Source of the DNA: Alphaproteobacteria bacterium
GTDB lineage: Bacteria; Pseudomonadota; Alphaproteobacteria; Rhizobiales; Xanthobacteraceae
Assembly (NCBI GenBank): GCA_016869215.1
Contig: VGEP01000013.1
Location: forward strand, 51,667 to 115,666
Length of the DNA stretch: 64,000 bases
Direction of reading: 5' to 3'
The position numbers were made by a program, and so were the translations under genes. Below are positions 55,101 through 62,609 of the stretch, piece after piece (position 1 is the first letter of the stretch; the number at the start of each line of letters is the position of its first letter). A model generated the notes under the pieces. The model was not told where the DNA came from and made no database searches. It saw nothing but the letters and a program-made list of their open reading frames with translations.

Positions 55101-55239
55101 CGATACGGACCTCGGCCGCGTCGCTGCGCGACGCCTGCGCCAGCAACCGGGGAGCGACGGTCTCGTCGGCAGCCGCATAGGGCGCGGCGAATGCCGGAAG
55201 CCGGGCTGTGGCCCCGTCCGATCCTGACGGTCCGTTCAT
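52123..55239 (-). CDS. putA: Bifunctional proline dehydrogenase / glutamate-gamma-semialdehyde dehydrogenase PutA
   Basis: This 1038-residue protein converts proline to glutamate. The proline dehydrogenase barrel (~85-470) shows FSMx-type LGEGARTAADAGRYFEAYAVAI, ISVKLSALHPRYE, VDAEEADRLELSLEV and MVRLVKGAYWDTEVKRAQ. The aldehyde dehydrogenase domain (~540-1020) has SPWNFPLAIFLGQVVAALAAGN, FTGSTEVGRAIA, ETGGINAMIVDATAL (base Glu) and SAGQRCSALRLL (nucleophile Cys). It lacks the N-terminal ribbon-helix-helix DNA-binding domain of E. coli-type PutA, so it is not a repressor. GGAGGGG precedes the ATG at 55239. It is divergent from an ABC importer across a 253-bp region. Confidence 0.96.
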   Translation of the reverse strand: MNGPSGSDGATARLPAFAAPYAAADETVAPRLLAQASRSDAAEVRIDDRARRLVESIRASAGGLGGIEDFLHAYSLSTKEGLALMVLAEALLRVPDAATADQLIEDKLAAGEWSRTGHADTLFVSASAWTLGTTARVIQPGETPDNIVESLVKRVGLPTVRLATRQAMRLLGSHFVLGQTIGEALSRAGSHREFRYSFDMLGEGARTAADAGRYFEAYAVAIEAIGARAGNSPLPARPGISVKLSALHPRYEAVSRTRVLSELAPRTLELARAAKRHDLNFTVDAEEADRLELSLEVIAAVLPDPSLAGWDGFGLAVQAYQKRSLAVIDWLANAAHALNRRLMVRLVKGAYWDTEVKRAQERGLADYPVFTRKAMTDLCYTACMRKLLAERPRLYPQFATHNALTVASIVEEAGGAEGYEFQRLHGMGEVLYESLLAELPGAACRVYAPVGSHRDLLAYLVRRLLENGANSSFVAVAADPNVPIEAILKRPQAWIADAAHARHPHIPLPRDLYRPSRVNSTGIEFGERSALGALLSDVGRSMPRDARATPLIDGVVLPGRSRPVVSPVDGTSVVGTVLDADAALTAKAMTAAAAGFSAWNATPRERRAEVLERAAEMLEAERGRLIALLLTEGGKTLDDALAELREAVDYCRYYAAGIRRALAPEPMPGPTGESNELRYRGRGAFVCISPWNFPLAIFLGQVVAALAAGNAVVAKPAEQTPLIAAEAVRLLHRAGVPERALHFVPGDGAVGAALVADPRVAGVAFTGSTEVGRAIARSLAAKDGPIVPLIAETGGINAMIVDATALPEQVTDDVVASAFRSAGQRCSALRLLCVQEDVADRVLEMIAGAARELAVGDPCDPATHVGPVIDAEAKDRLGRWIAGMAAQRRVLFRWDAGRALPQRGLYVPPAMIALGRASDLKEEVFGPILHVVRWRADELDVLLDDIAGNGTGLTLGIHTRIDSMAEKVVARLANGNVYVNRNMIGAVVGTQPFGGVGLSGTGPKAGGPNYLRRFATEQTVTVNTAAAGGNATLLSAEE

Positions 55240-55492
55240 CGGTCCCCTCCGGGACGACTCGCGGCGAATTCTAGCCCATTGGCAGCCGCTATGCGGGAGC
55301 TGCCCAGCGCCGCGGCATGGTGACATTCTGTTGTGCAGAAATCCTGGCCGGTGTGGGCGCAGCCCGCCTGCGGCACGGTCTTACCTTGCTCTTTCATTCG
55401 GCATGTTCTTTGCTGATGCAAACCCAAATTCGACGGCCCGGGGCGAAGCCGCCGCGCGCGCCGTCCGAAGCCATGACAGAAAGGGTGTCCAC

Positions 55493-56527
55493 ATGACTGC
55501 GCTGAAGAGGCTCCGGTTCGGGACCGGATTGATCGTTGCGGCCGCCGCCGCGGCCCTGTTCTCCGGCTCGCCCGCAGACGCACAGACCAAGGTCAGGTTC
55601 ACGCTCGACTGGCGCTTCGAAGGCCCGGCGGCGCCGTTCCTGGTTCCGATCGACAAGGGCTACTACAAGACCGAAGGCCTCGACGTCACCATCGATACCG
55701 CCGGCGGGTCGCTCGAACCGCTCAACCGCGTCGCGGCCGGGACCTACGACATGGGCTTCGGCGACATCAACTCGCTGATCAAGTTCCGCGACGCGAACCC
55801 GAACGTGCCGATCAAGGCCATCTTCATGGTCTACAACAAGCCGGCGTTCTCCATCGTCGGCCGCAAGAGCCGTGGCGTCATGAAGCCGAAGGACCTCGAG
55901 GGCAAGAAGCTCGGCGCGCCCGCGCCCGACGGCGCGTTCGCGCAGTGGCGGATTTTCACCCAGGCCAACGGCATCGACGCCTCCAAGGTGCAGATCGAAA
56001 ACGTCGGCTTCCCGGTGCGCGAGCCGATGCTGGCCGCGGGACAGGTCGACGCGATCACGGGCTTCTCGTTCTCGTCCTTCATCAACCTGAAGGACCGCGG
56101 CGTGCCCGCCGACGACATCGTCGTCATGCTGATGGCCGATCATGGCGTCAATCTCTACGGCAACACGATCATCGTGAACCCGAAGTTCGCGGCGGACAAT
56201 CCGGAAACCGTGCGCAAGTTCCTGCGCGCGTTCCTCCGCGGCGTGAAGGACACGGTCCGCGATCCCGCGACGGCGGTCGACTCGGTGATCAAGCGTAACG
56301 ACGTCGCCAAGAAGCCGGTCGAGCTCGAGCGCCTGCGCATGGCGATCCGCGACAACATCGTCACGCCCGAGGTGCGGGCCAACGGCTTCGGCGCGGTCGA
56401 CATGGGCAAGCTGGAAAAGTCGATCGACCAGATCGCGCTGACCTACACGTTCAAGAACCGGCCGAAAGCGGCGGACATCTTCGACGCGTCGTTCCTGCCG
56501 TCTGCCGCCGACCGCAAGGCCAACTGA
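55493..56527 (+). CDS. ABC transporter substrate-binding protein, NMT1/THI5-like
   Basis: This 344-residue protein has a signal peptide (MTALKRLRFGTGLIVAAAAA, cut near ADAQTKV). The mature part starts KVRFTLDWRFEGPAAPFLVPIDKGYYKTEGLDVTIDTAGGSLEPLNRVAAG. GFGDINSLIKFRDANP and DLEGKKLGAPAPDGAF follow. It delivers an unknown small organic to the permease/ATPase encoded just downstream. It leads a three-gene operon with gaps of 26 and -4 bases. An ATG 18 bases before other starts was set by the signal peptide. The 55240-55492 upstream region holds no gene. Confidence 0.92.
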   Translation: MTALKRLRFGTGLIVAAAAAALFSGSPADAQTKVRFTLDWRFEGPAAPFLVPIDKGYYKTEGLDVTIDTAGGSLEPLNRVAAGTYDMGFGDINSLIKFRDANPNVPIKAIFMVYNKPAFSIVGRKSRGVMKPKDLEGKKLGAPAPDGAFAQWRIFTQANGIDASKVQIENVGFPVREPMLAAGQVDAITGFSFSSFINLKDRGVPADDIVVMLMADHGVNLYGNTIIVNPKFAADNPETVRKFLRAFLRGVKDTVRDPATAVDSVIKRNDVAKKPVELERLRMAIRDNIVTPEVRANGFGAVDMGKLEKSIDQIALTYTFKNRPKAADIFDASFLPSAADRKAN

Positions 56528-56553
56528 CGGTGGCCGGCAAAGGAGACGCCGTC

Positions 56554-57348
56554 GTGTCCGCTTTCGTTGCGCTCGACGGTGTCAGCCATGTTTATGCTGC
56601 GCGCGGCGGCTCGTCGGGCGGAACGCTCGCCGTCGACGGGTTGTCGATCGCCGTGGAGAACGGCGAATTCGCGGCCGTGGTCGGCCCGTCCGGCTGCGGC
56701 AAGTCCACGCTGATGAAGCTCGCCACCGGGCTGCAGTTCCCGGTCAAGGGAACGGTGCAGGTCGCCGGCGAGCACGTCACGCAGCCGGTGAAGATCGCCG
56801 GCATGGCGTTCCAGGCGCCGACGCTGCTGCCCTGGCGCACCACGCTGGACAACCTCCTTCTGCCGCTCGAAATCGTCGAGCCGCACCGCAGCCAGATCCG
56901 GCGCCGCCGCGGCGAATACGTCGAGCGGGCCGAGAAGCTCTTGGCGTCCGTCGGCCTCGGCGGCATGGGATCGAAGTTCCCGTGGGAGCTGTCCGGCGGC
57001 ATGCAGCAGCGCACGTCGCTGTGCCGTGCGCTGATCCACGAGCCGCAGCTCCTGATGCTCGACGAGCCGTTCGCGGCGCTCGACGCCTTCACCCGCGAAG
57101 AGCTGTGGTGCGTGATCCGCGACCTGCACGCCGCGCGCAAGATCACTGTCATTCTCGTCACTCACGACCTGCGCGAGGCGGTGTTCCTGGCCGACCGCGT
57201 GTTCGTGATGTCGGCGCGTCCGGGCCGCGTGCTGGTCGAGCGGCCGATCGATCTGCCGCGCCCGCGCGACCTCGACGTGACCTTCACGCCGGGTTTCCAG
57301 GACATCGTGCACGAGCTGCGCAGCCACATCGTGAGGGCGCGCCAGTGA
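56554..57348 (+). CDS. ABC transporter ATP-binding protein, NitT/TauT type
   Basis: This 264-residue ATPase has Walker A GPSGCGKST (~48-56), the Q-loop AFQAPTLLPWRTTLDNLL, signature ELSGGMQQRTSLCRAL and Walker B LLMLDEPFAALDAF. The H-loop is LVTHDLREAVFLADR. FQAP in place of the more common FQEP is a minor variation. The start is GTG at 56554 with AAGGAG nine bases upstream; a GTG at 56530 is less likely. Its stop overlaps the permease start by four bases (GTGA). Confidence 0.92.
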   Translation: MSAFVALDGVSHVYAARGGSSGGTLAVDGLSIAVENGEFAAVVGPSGCGKSTLMKLATGLQFPVKGTVQVAGEHVTQPVKIAGMAFQAPTLLPWRTTLDNLLLPLEIVEPHRSQIRRRRGEYVERAEKLLASVGLGGMGSKFPWELSGGMQQRTSLCRALIHEPQLLMLDEPFAALDAFTREELWCVIRDLHAARKITVILVTHDLREAVFLADRVFVMSARPGRVLVERPIDLPRPRDLDVTFTPGFQDIVHELRSHIVRARQ

Positions 57349-58118
57349 CCCGCAGCGAGTTCTACGTCCGCTCTGCGCCCTGGCTTTATACGCTGGCGAT
57401 GTTCCTGCTTTGGGAAGCGGCGGTCCACATCTTCAAAATTCCGACATTCTTCCTGCCGCCGCCGTCCGCTATTGCCGTGACCATCGTCGAGTACTGGGGA
57501 CCGATCTACCGCAACTCGCTGTTCACACTGTCGACCACGCTGATCGGCTTCGGGCTCGCGGTCGGCTTCGGCCTGTTGCTCGGACTAGCCGTCGGCTGGT
57601 CGCGCGCGATTTACGCGGGACTCTATCCGCTGATGATCGGGTTCAACGCTATCCCGAAGGTCGCGGTGGTTCCGATCCTGGTGCTTTGGTTCGGCATCGG
57701 ATTCCTGCCGGCGGTGCTGACTGCGTTCCTGATCTCGTTCTTCCCGATCGTGGTCAACGTCGCTACGGGGCTTGCCACCATCGAACCGGAACTCGAAGAC
57801 GTGCTGAAGGCGCTCGGCGCCTCCAAGCTCGACATCATGCGCAAGGTCGGCATCCCGCGCACGCTGCCCTACTTCTTCGGCTCGCTGAAGGTCGCGATCA
57901 CGCTCGCCTTCGTCGGCTCGGTGATCTCGGAAAGCATCGCCTCCAACTACGGCATCGGCAACCTGATGCTGCAGGCTCAGGCGCAGTTCCAGGTGCCGCT
58001 GATCTTCGCCGGACTGATCGCACTCGCGGTCGAAGGCATCGTCATGTACTGGCTGATGGCGGTGCTGGAGGCGCGCATGACCGGCTGGGCGCAGCGCTCC
58101 GGCTTCGCGCAGACCTGA
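57345..58118 (+). CDS. ABC transporter permease, NitT/TauT (SsuC) type
   Basis: This 257-residue permease has about six hydrophobic segments. The coupling loop is DVLKALGASKLDIMRKVGIPRTLPYFFGSLKVAITLA (~147-183). GSVISESIASNYGIGNLMLQAQ is the conserved end of the transmembrane core. It starts at GTG 57345, overlapping the ATPase stop. It completes the importer formed with the NMT1-like binding protein at 55493. The LysR gene on the opposite strand ends 18 bases further on. Confidence 0.92.
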   Translation: MTRSEFYVRSAPWLYTLAMFLLWEAAVHIFKIPTFFLPPPSAIAVTIVEYWGPIYRNSLFTLSTTLIGFGLAVGFGLLLGLAVGWSRAIYAGLYPLMIGFNAIPKVAVVPILVLWFGIGFLPAVLTAFLISFFPIVVNVATGLATIEPELEDVLKALGASKLDIMRKVGIPRTLPYFFGSLKVAITLAFVGSVISESIASNYGIGNLMLQAQAQFQVPLIFAGLIALAVEGIVMYWLMAVLEARMTGWAQRSGFAQT

Positions 58119-58136
58119 AAGCTCCAGGCAATCCCG

Positions 58137-59048
58137 TCAGGCGGCGGTATCCGGCGCGGTCAGCTCCGGCCGGCTATCCCGCTCGGCCGGAGGTTCGGAG
58201 CGCAGCGCAATCGCGATCGCGTCCGCGATCCGCGAGCAATCGTCGTTGCCCGCGGCGGCCCACACATAGATGCCGCAGAAGATGTCGGGCAGCTTTGGCA
58301 GCGGCGCATCCTCCCAGACCGTGAGGCCTGGCACATTGGCGCGGCCGCGCGGCAGGGCCATTACGCCGATGCCCGCGGTGACCGCCGCGGCCAATCCCAG
58401 CAGGCTCGACCCGACGAACGCCAGTTCGCATTCGCGTCCGGACTGGCCCAGGGCCTCGATGGCATTGCGGCTGAACAGGCATTCTTCGCCGTATGACACG
58501 AGCGGCACCGGCCGGTTCGAATCGAGCCGGGTCGAAGGACCGCGAACCCATACCAGCGGCTCGGTCCAGAAGTGCTTGGTGTCGATGGTCGGACCGGTTC
58601 CGGAAACCCAGACCGCGATATCGGTGTCGCCCTCGCGCATGTCACGCAGCAGCGTGTCGATGTGCGCGTCGTAAACCTCGAAACACTGTCCCGGATGTCT
58701 CGCCCGGTAGCAGCCGAGCCCGAGCGCGACCGCCGTCGCCGTGAAGTCGCCGGATGCGCCGATCCGCACGATCTTGGTCGAAGGCTTCGGTCCGGCGAGA
58801 TCCAGGATCTGGTCGTTGATCGACAGCAAACGGCGCGCGTAATTGACCACCAGTTCGCCCGCGGACGTCAGCGACACGCCGGGCGCGCTTTTGTCGAGCA
58901 ACTCGGTGCCGAGCAGACTCTGCAGCCGCTTGATTTGCGCACTGACGGCAGGCTGCGTCACGCCGAGCGACTGCGCCGCCTTGGTGAAGCTGCGCAGGTC
59001 GACGACAGCAATCAGAGTTCGCAGCAGTTCGGTCGGTATGTTGGTCAC
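58137..59048 (-). CDS. LysR-family transcriptional regulator
   Basis: This 303-residue regulator has the N-terminal winged helix-turn-helix (~1-62, ELLRTLIAVVDLRSFTKAAQSLGVTQPAVSAQIKRLQ) followed by the effector-binding domain (~90-290). KIVRIGASGDFTATAVALGLG starts the latter. The start is GTG at 59048. It overlaps by four bases a short upstream reading frame (59045-59251). It is convergent with the ABC operon and divergent, across 368 bases, from ndvA. Target genes are unknown; the ABC importer at 55493-58118 is one candidate. Confidence 0.92.
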   Translation of the reverse strand: MTNIPTELLRTLIAVVDLRSFTKAAQSLGVTQPAVSAQIKRLQSLLGTELLDKSAPGVSLTSAGELVVNYARRLLSINDQILDLAGPKPSTKIVRIGASGDFTATAVALGLGCYRARHPGQCFEVYDAHIDTLLRDMREGDTDIAVWVSGTGPTIDTKHFWTEPLVWVRGPSTRLDSNRPVPLVSYGEECLFSRNAIEALGQSGRECELAFVGSSLLGLAAAVTAGIGVMALPRGRANVPGLTVWEDAPLPKLPDIFCGIYVWAAAGNDDCSRIADAIAIALRSEPPAERDSRPELTAPDTAA

Positions 59049-59251
59049 GAAACAACCATCCCGCCCGTCCGCCTCAATGCCGGCAAGACTCGAACGATAT
59101 GGACATCACACCCGATCATCGCCTCGCGCGGCCAGCGGCCGTAGCTCCCCAGCGGCCATTCGGCCGCGTTGTTGCCATTCCAAACTAGCCTATATATTCG
59201 ATTCTCGCTATCCGAAGACGAAACGGCGGGGATAATTGTTCCAGCGGTCAC
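59045..59251 (-). CDS. Possible small gene upstream of the LysR regulator (68 aa)
   Basis: A GTG-started frame of 68 codons overlaps the GTG of the LysR gene by four bases (GTGA) and is itself entered by a GTGA overlap from a 56-codon frame. The protein is Trp-containing (RLVWNGNNAAEWPLGSYGRWPRE) with no known motif. It crosses an AT-rich patch (TATATATTC) that might instead be part of a promoter. The overlap chain is the only support. Confidence 0.25.
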   Translation of the reverse strand: MTAGTIIPAVSSSDSENRIYRLVWNGNNAAEWPLGSYGRWPREAMIGCDVHIVRVLPALRRTGGMVVS

Positions 59252-59418
59252 AATGACTTGCCGTAGGCCGCCTTCGCCGCATTTCGGATTCCGAAAGGCA
59301 CGCCGGTACGAAACATGCTATCAAGCGCAACGCGGGTGAGCGGCCAAACCGGGCCCGCGGCGGGGCTCGGATCGAAACTTCCGTCTTTGTAGCGAACTTG
59401 TTGTGATGCTTGCGTCAT
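59248..59418 (-). CDS. Possible small gene divergent from ndvA (56 aa)
   Basis: An ATG frame of 56 codons begins at 59418, sharing the CATG with the divergent ndvA start at 59417. It ends in GTGA overlap with the 68-codon frame. Composition is natural ([37 protein letters not shown]). No family is recognised. It may be a real small protein or chance. Confidence 0.3.
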   Translation of the reverse strand: MTQASQQVRYKDGSFDPSPAAGPVWPLTRVALDSMFRTGVPFGIRNAAKAAYGKSL

Positions 59419-61210
59419 GAATTTTGCCCGTTTGTACGTCCGCGTGCTGGAAATGCTGGGAAACGAGTCCCGGCTTGCCTGGACGCTCGCAATCGCCAAC
59501 GTGGCGCTGGCCACGGCGCAGTTCGCCGAGCCGGTGTTGTTCGGCCGCATCATCGATGCCCTGGCCGGCACCCAGGCCCGGGGCGTGCCGCCGGTATGGT
59601 CCGATTTCGCGATCCTGCTCGGCGCCTGGGTCGCCTTCGGCCTATTCACCATCGTCTGCGGCGCGCTGATCGCGCTGCACTCCGACCGGCTGGCGCACCG
59701 TCGCCGCCACGCGGTGATGACTGGCTATTTCGAGCACCTGTTGCAACTCCCGCTCAGCTACCACGGCGGCGTGCATTCCGGCCGGCTGATGAAGATCATG
59801 CTGACCGGCACCGACGCGATGTGGTGGTTGTGGCTCGGGTTCTTCCGCGAGCACCTCGCGGCATTCGTCGCGCTGCTGGTTCTGCTGCCGCTGTCGATGT
59901 TCCTGAACTGGCGGCTCGGACTTCTGCTGGTTGTCCTGTGCGTGGTCTTCGCCGCCCTGACGACGCTGGTGCTGCGCCGCGCGGAGGCCGGACAGAAAAC
60001 GGTCGAGCGCCACTACGGCGACCTCGCCGAGCGGGCGTCCGATGCGCTCGGCAACGTCGCGCTGGTGCAAAGCTTCTCGCGAGTCGAGGCCGAAGTGGTC
60101 GGGCTGCGCAACGTCGTCTCCAAGCTGCTCGGCGCGCAGATGCCGGTGCTGTCGTGGTGGGCGATCTGCGCCGTGCTGTCGCGCGCCTCGACCACCATCA
60201 CCATGCTGTCGATCTTCGTGGTCGGCATCTGGCTGTTCACCCACAACATGACCACCATCGGCCAGATCGTCACCTTCACGGGCTTCGCCGGCATGCTGAT
60301 CGGACGGCTGGAGCAGGCCGTCGGCTTCGCCAACCGCCTGTTCATGGACGCCCCCAAGCTCAAGGAATTCTTCGACGTCCTCGACACCGCGCCGGCTGTG
60401 CGCGACCGGCCCGACGCGATCGACCCCGGCCGCGTGCGCGGGCTGATCGATTTCGAACACGTGTCGTTCTCCTATGACGGCAAGCGCTCGGCCGTCGCCG
60501 ATTTGAACTTCACGGCCCTGCCAGGCGAGATCGTCGCGCTGGTCGGCCCGACCGGCGCCGGCAAGACCACCGCGTTGTCGCTGCTGCACCGCGTGTTCGA
60601 CCCGCAGTCGGGTTCGGTGAAGATCGACGGCATGGACATCCGCGGCCTGAAGCTCGCCGCGCTCCGGCGCAACATCGGCGTGGTGTTCCAGGAGGTGCTG
60701 CTGTTCAACCGCTCGATCGCAGAGAACCTGCGCGTCGGGCAACCCGATGCCACCGACGAAGAGGTGCGGGCCGCGGCCGAGCGCGCCCAGGCGCTCGAAT
60801 TCATCGAACGCCACCCCGACGGCTTCGAGGCCAGCGTCGGCGAGCGCGGCCGCATGCTGTCGGGCGGCGAGCGCCAGCGCGTCTCGATCGCGCGCGCAAT
60901 CCTGAAAAATCCGCCGATCCTGATTCTGGACGAGGCCACGAGCGCGCTCGACGCCGCGACCGAGTTGCGCGTGCAAGCGGCACTCGACGAGGTGATGCGC
61001 GACCGCACCACTTTCGTGATTGCGCACCGGCTCTCCACCGTTCGCAACGCCACGCGCATTCTGGTGTTCGACGAGGGCCGCATCGTCGAGACCGGCACGT
61101 TCGACGAATTGGTGGCCCGCAACGGGCGTTTCGCCGAACTGGCCCGCGCGCAGTTCCTGCTGCCGGAGGAGCCGGCGCAGGCCGAAGTCAGAAGCGACGC
61201 GGCGGAGTAG
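59417..61210 (+). CDS. ndvA: Beta-glucan export ABC transporter, NdvA/ChvA type
   Basis: This 597-residue half-transporter exports cyclic beta-1,2-glucan to the periplasm in rhizobial relatives. The transmembrane part (~1-310) has about six spans, with [36 protein letters not shown], typical of NdvA. The ATPase domain shows Walker [10 protein letters not shown] (~378), [22 protein letters not shown], signature [17 protein letters not shown] and Walker [15 protein letters not shown]-loop: [15 protein letters not shown]. The ATG at 59417 lies within a CATG shared with a divergent frame. No glucan synthase gene is in the window. Confidence 0.93.
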   Translation: MNFARLYVRVLEMLGNESRLAWTLAIANVALATAQFAEPVLFGRIIDALAGTQARGVPPVWSDFAILLGAWVAFGLFTIVCGALIALHSDRLAHRRRHAVMTGYFEHLLQLPLSYHGGVHSGRLMKIMLTGTDAMWWLWLGFFREHLAAFVALLVLLPLSMFLNWRLGLLLVVLCVVFAALTTLVLRRAEAGQKTVERHYGDLAERASDALGNVALVQSFSRVEAEVVGLRNVVSKLLGAQMPVLSWWAICAVLSRASTTITMLSIFVVGIWLFTHNMTTIGQIVTFTGFAGMLIGRLEQAVGFANRLFMDAPKLKEFFDVLDTAPAVRDRPDAIDPGRVRGLIDFEHVSFSYDGKRSAVADLNFTALPGEIVALVGPTGAGKTTALSLLHRVFDPQSGSVKIDGMDIRGLKLAALRRNIGVVFQEVLLFNRSIAENLRVGQPDATDEEVRAAAERAQALEFIERHPDGFEASVGERGRMLSGGERQRVSIARAILKNPPILILDEATSALDAATELRVQAALDEVMRDRTTFVIAHRLSTVRNATRILVFDEGRIVETGTFDELVARNGRFAELARAQFLLPEEPAQAEVRSDAAE

Positions 61211-61230
61211 CGCGCATCGATTGCGGCGAA

Positions 61231-62397
61231 CTACTTGATCCGCTCCAGCAGGCTCACGTAATTCGCCACCGCCGCGCCGCCCATGTTGAAGATGCCGGCG
61301 AGCTTGGCGTCCTTGACTTGCATATCGCCGGCCGCGCCCGTGAGCTGCATCGCGCACAGTGCGTGCATCGACACGCCGGTGGCGCCGATGGGATGGCCCT
61401 TGGCCTTCAATCCGCCCGACGGATTGACCGGCAGTTTGCCGCCCTTCTGAGTCCAGCCTTCGGCGGCAGCGCGCGCGCCTTGCCCTTCCGCCGTCAAGCC
61501 CATCGCTTCGTATTCGAGCAGTTCGGCGACGGTGAAGCAGTCGTGGGTCTCGACCAGCGACAGATCGGCGAGCGCAAGGCCGGCGTCAGCGAGCGCACGC
61601 TTCCAGGCCAGCGCGCAGCCCTCGAACTTGAGAATGTCGCGCCGCGACATCGGCAGGAAATCCTGCACATGCGCGGCCGCGCGGAACGCGATCGCTTTGC
61701 GCAATCGCAGCGCCGTCTCGACGTCGGCCAGTACCAGCGCGGCGGCCCCGTCGGACACGGGAGAGCAGTCGGTGCGCTTCAGCGGACCCGCGACGAATGG
61801 GTTCTTGTCGCTCGCGTTGCGGCAAAAGTCGTAACCAAGGTCCTTGCGCAGTTGCGCGTAGGGGTTGCCGACACCGTTCTTGTGGTTCTTGGCGGCAATT
61901 GTGGCAAGCGCGTCGGACTGGTCGCCCCAACGCTGGAAGTAAAGTCCAGCGATCTTGCCGAACACGCCGGCGAATCCGCCTTCGATGTCGGCCTCCTCGC
62001 GCACGTAGGAAGCTTTCAACAGGTTTTTTCCGATCTCCTGCGCGGGCGTCGCGGTCATCTGCTCGACGCCGACCACCAGCACGATGCGCGCCGATTTGGC
62101 CGCAAGCGATTTCAATCCCTGATGGACTGCAGCGGAACCCGTCGCGCAGGCGTTTTCGACACGCAACGCTCGCTTGAAGCGCAAATCCGGCGACGCTTGA
62201 AGCACCAGCGAGGCGGTAAAATCCTGCGCCGAGAAGCCCGCGTTGAAATGGCCGAGCACGATCTCGTCGACGTCCTTGGCGGCGATGCCAGCGTCGGCGA
62301 GCGCGTCGTTCGCGACCCCTACCACCAGGCTCTCGACGGTCTCGCCGTCGAGGCGGCCAAACGGCGTGTGGGCCCACCCCACGATGCAGCCGGTCAC
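61231..62397 (-). CDS. SCP-x-type thiolase (acetyl-CoA acyltransferase family)
   Basis: This 388-residue thiolase-like protein has the nucleophile Cys84 in VENACATGSAAVH. ETHDCFTVAELLEYE is the HDCF motif of SCP-x/non-specific lipid-transfer thiolases. GGLKAKGHPIGATG carries the catalytic His. Where classical thiolases have the second Cys in CxGGG near the C-terminus, this reads GIFNMGGAAVANY, as expected for the SCP-x branch where HDCF supplies the Cys. It probably cleaves branched-chain or bulky 3-oxoacyl-CoA. Its stop is 20 bases from the convergent ndvA stop. Confidence 0.9.
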   Translation of the reverse strand: MTGCIVGWAHTPFGRLDGETVESLVVGVANDALADAGIAAKDVDEIVLGHFNAGFSAQDFTASLVLQASPDLRFKRALRVENACATGSAAVHQGLKSLAAKSARIVLVVGVEQMTATPAQEIGKNLLKASYVREEADIEGGFAGVFGKIAGLYFQRWGDQSDALATIAAKNHKNGVGNPYAQLRKDLGYDFCRNASDKNPFVAGPLKRTDCSPVSDGAAALVLADVETALRLRKAIAFRAAAHVQDFLPMSRRDILKFEGCALAWKRALADAGLALADLSLVETHDCFTVAELLEYEAMGLTAEGQGARAAAEGWTQKGGKLPVNPSGGLKAKGHPIGATGVSMHALCAMQLTGAAGDMQVKDAKLAGIFNMGGAAVANYVSLLERIK

Positions 62398-62459
62398 GAT
62401 GGCCTCCCTGGTCGCATTTCGGTCGCTTTCCTCTGCGATTTACCACGTCAGAGGCTGGA

Positions 62460-62546
62460 TAAACCATAAAACTTCAGGAGTTGCGTAAACCATCAGGCGA
62501 TCCCGGGGGCCGACCCGGCTTTGCCATCCGCCTTTCCTATGGTTTA
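62460..62546. promoter_or_regulatory. Three TAAACCAT repeats in the thiolase/carboxypeptidase divergent region
   Basis: TAAACCAT occurs at 62460-62467 and 62486-62493, and its complement ATGGTTTA at 62539-62546. These lie within 62398-62609, upstream of both the thiolase (minus) and the D,D-carboxypeptidase (plus). It is one base from TTAACCAT, a motif associated with CtrA-type cell-cycle control in alphaproteobacteria. The link to CtrA is inference. Confidence 0.4.
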
Positions 62547-62609
62547 GATATCCCAAAGCATCGGGTGAAAATTCACTCGTTCCGAGGCCCGCCAACAGCA
62601 GACCGGATC

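Noticed and set aside
59642..61357. 571-codon minus-strand frame opposite ndvA
   Set aside because: Shadow of ndvA; no domain and extreme Gln/His/Arg content.
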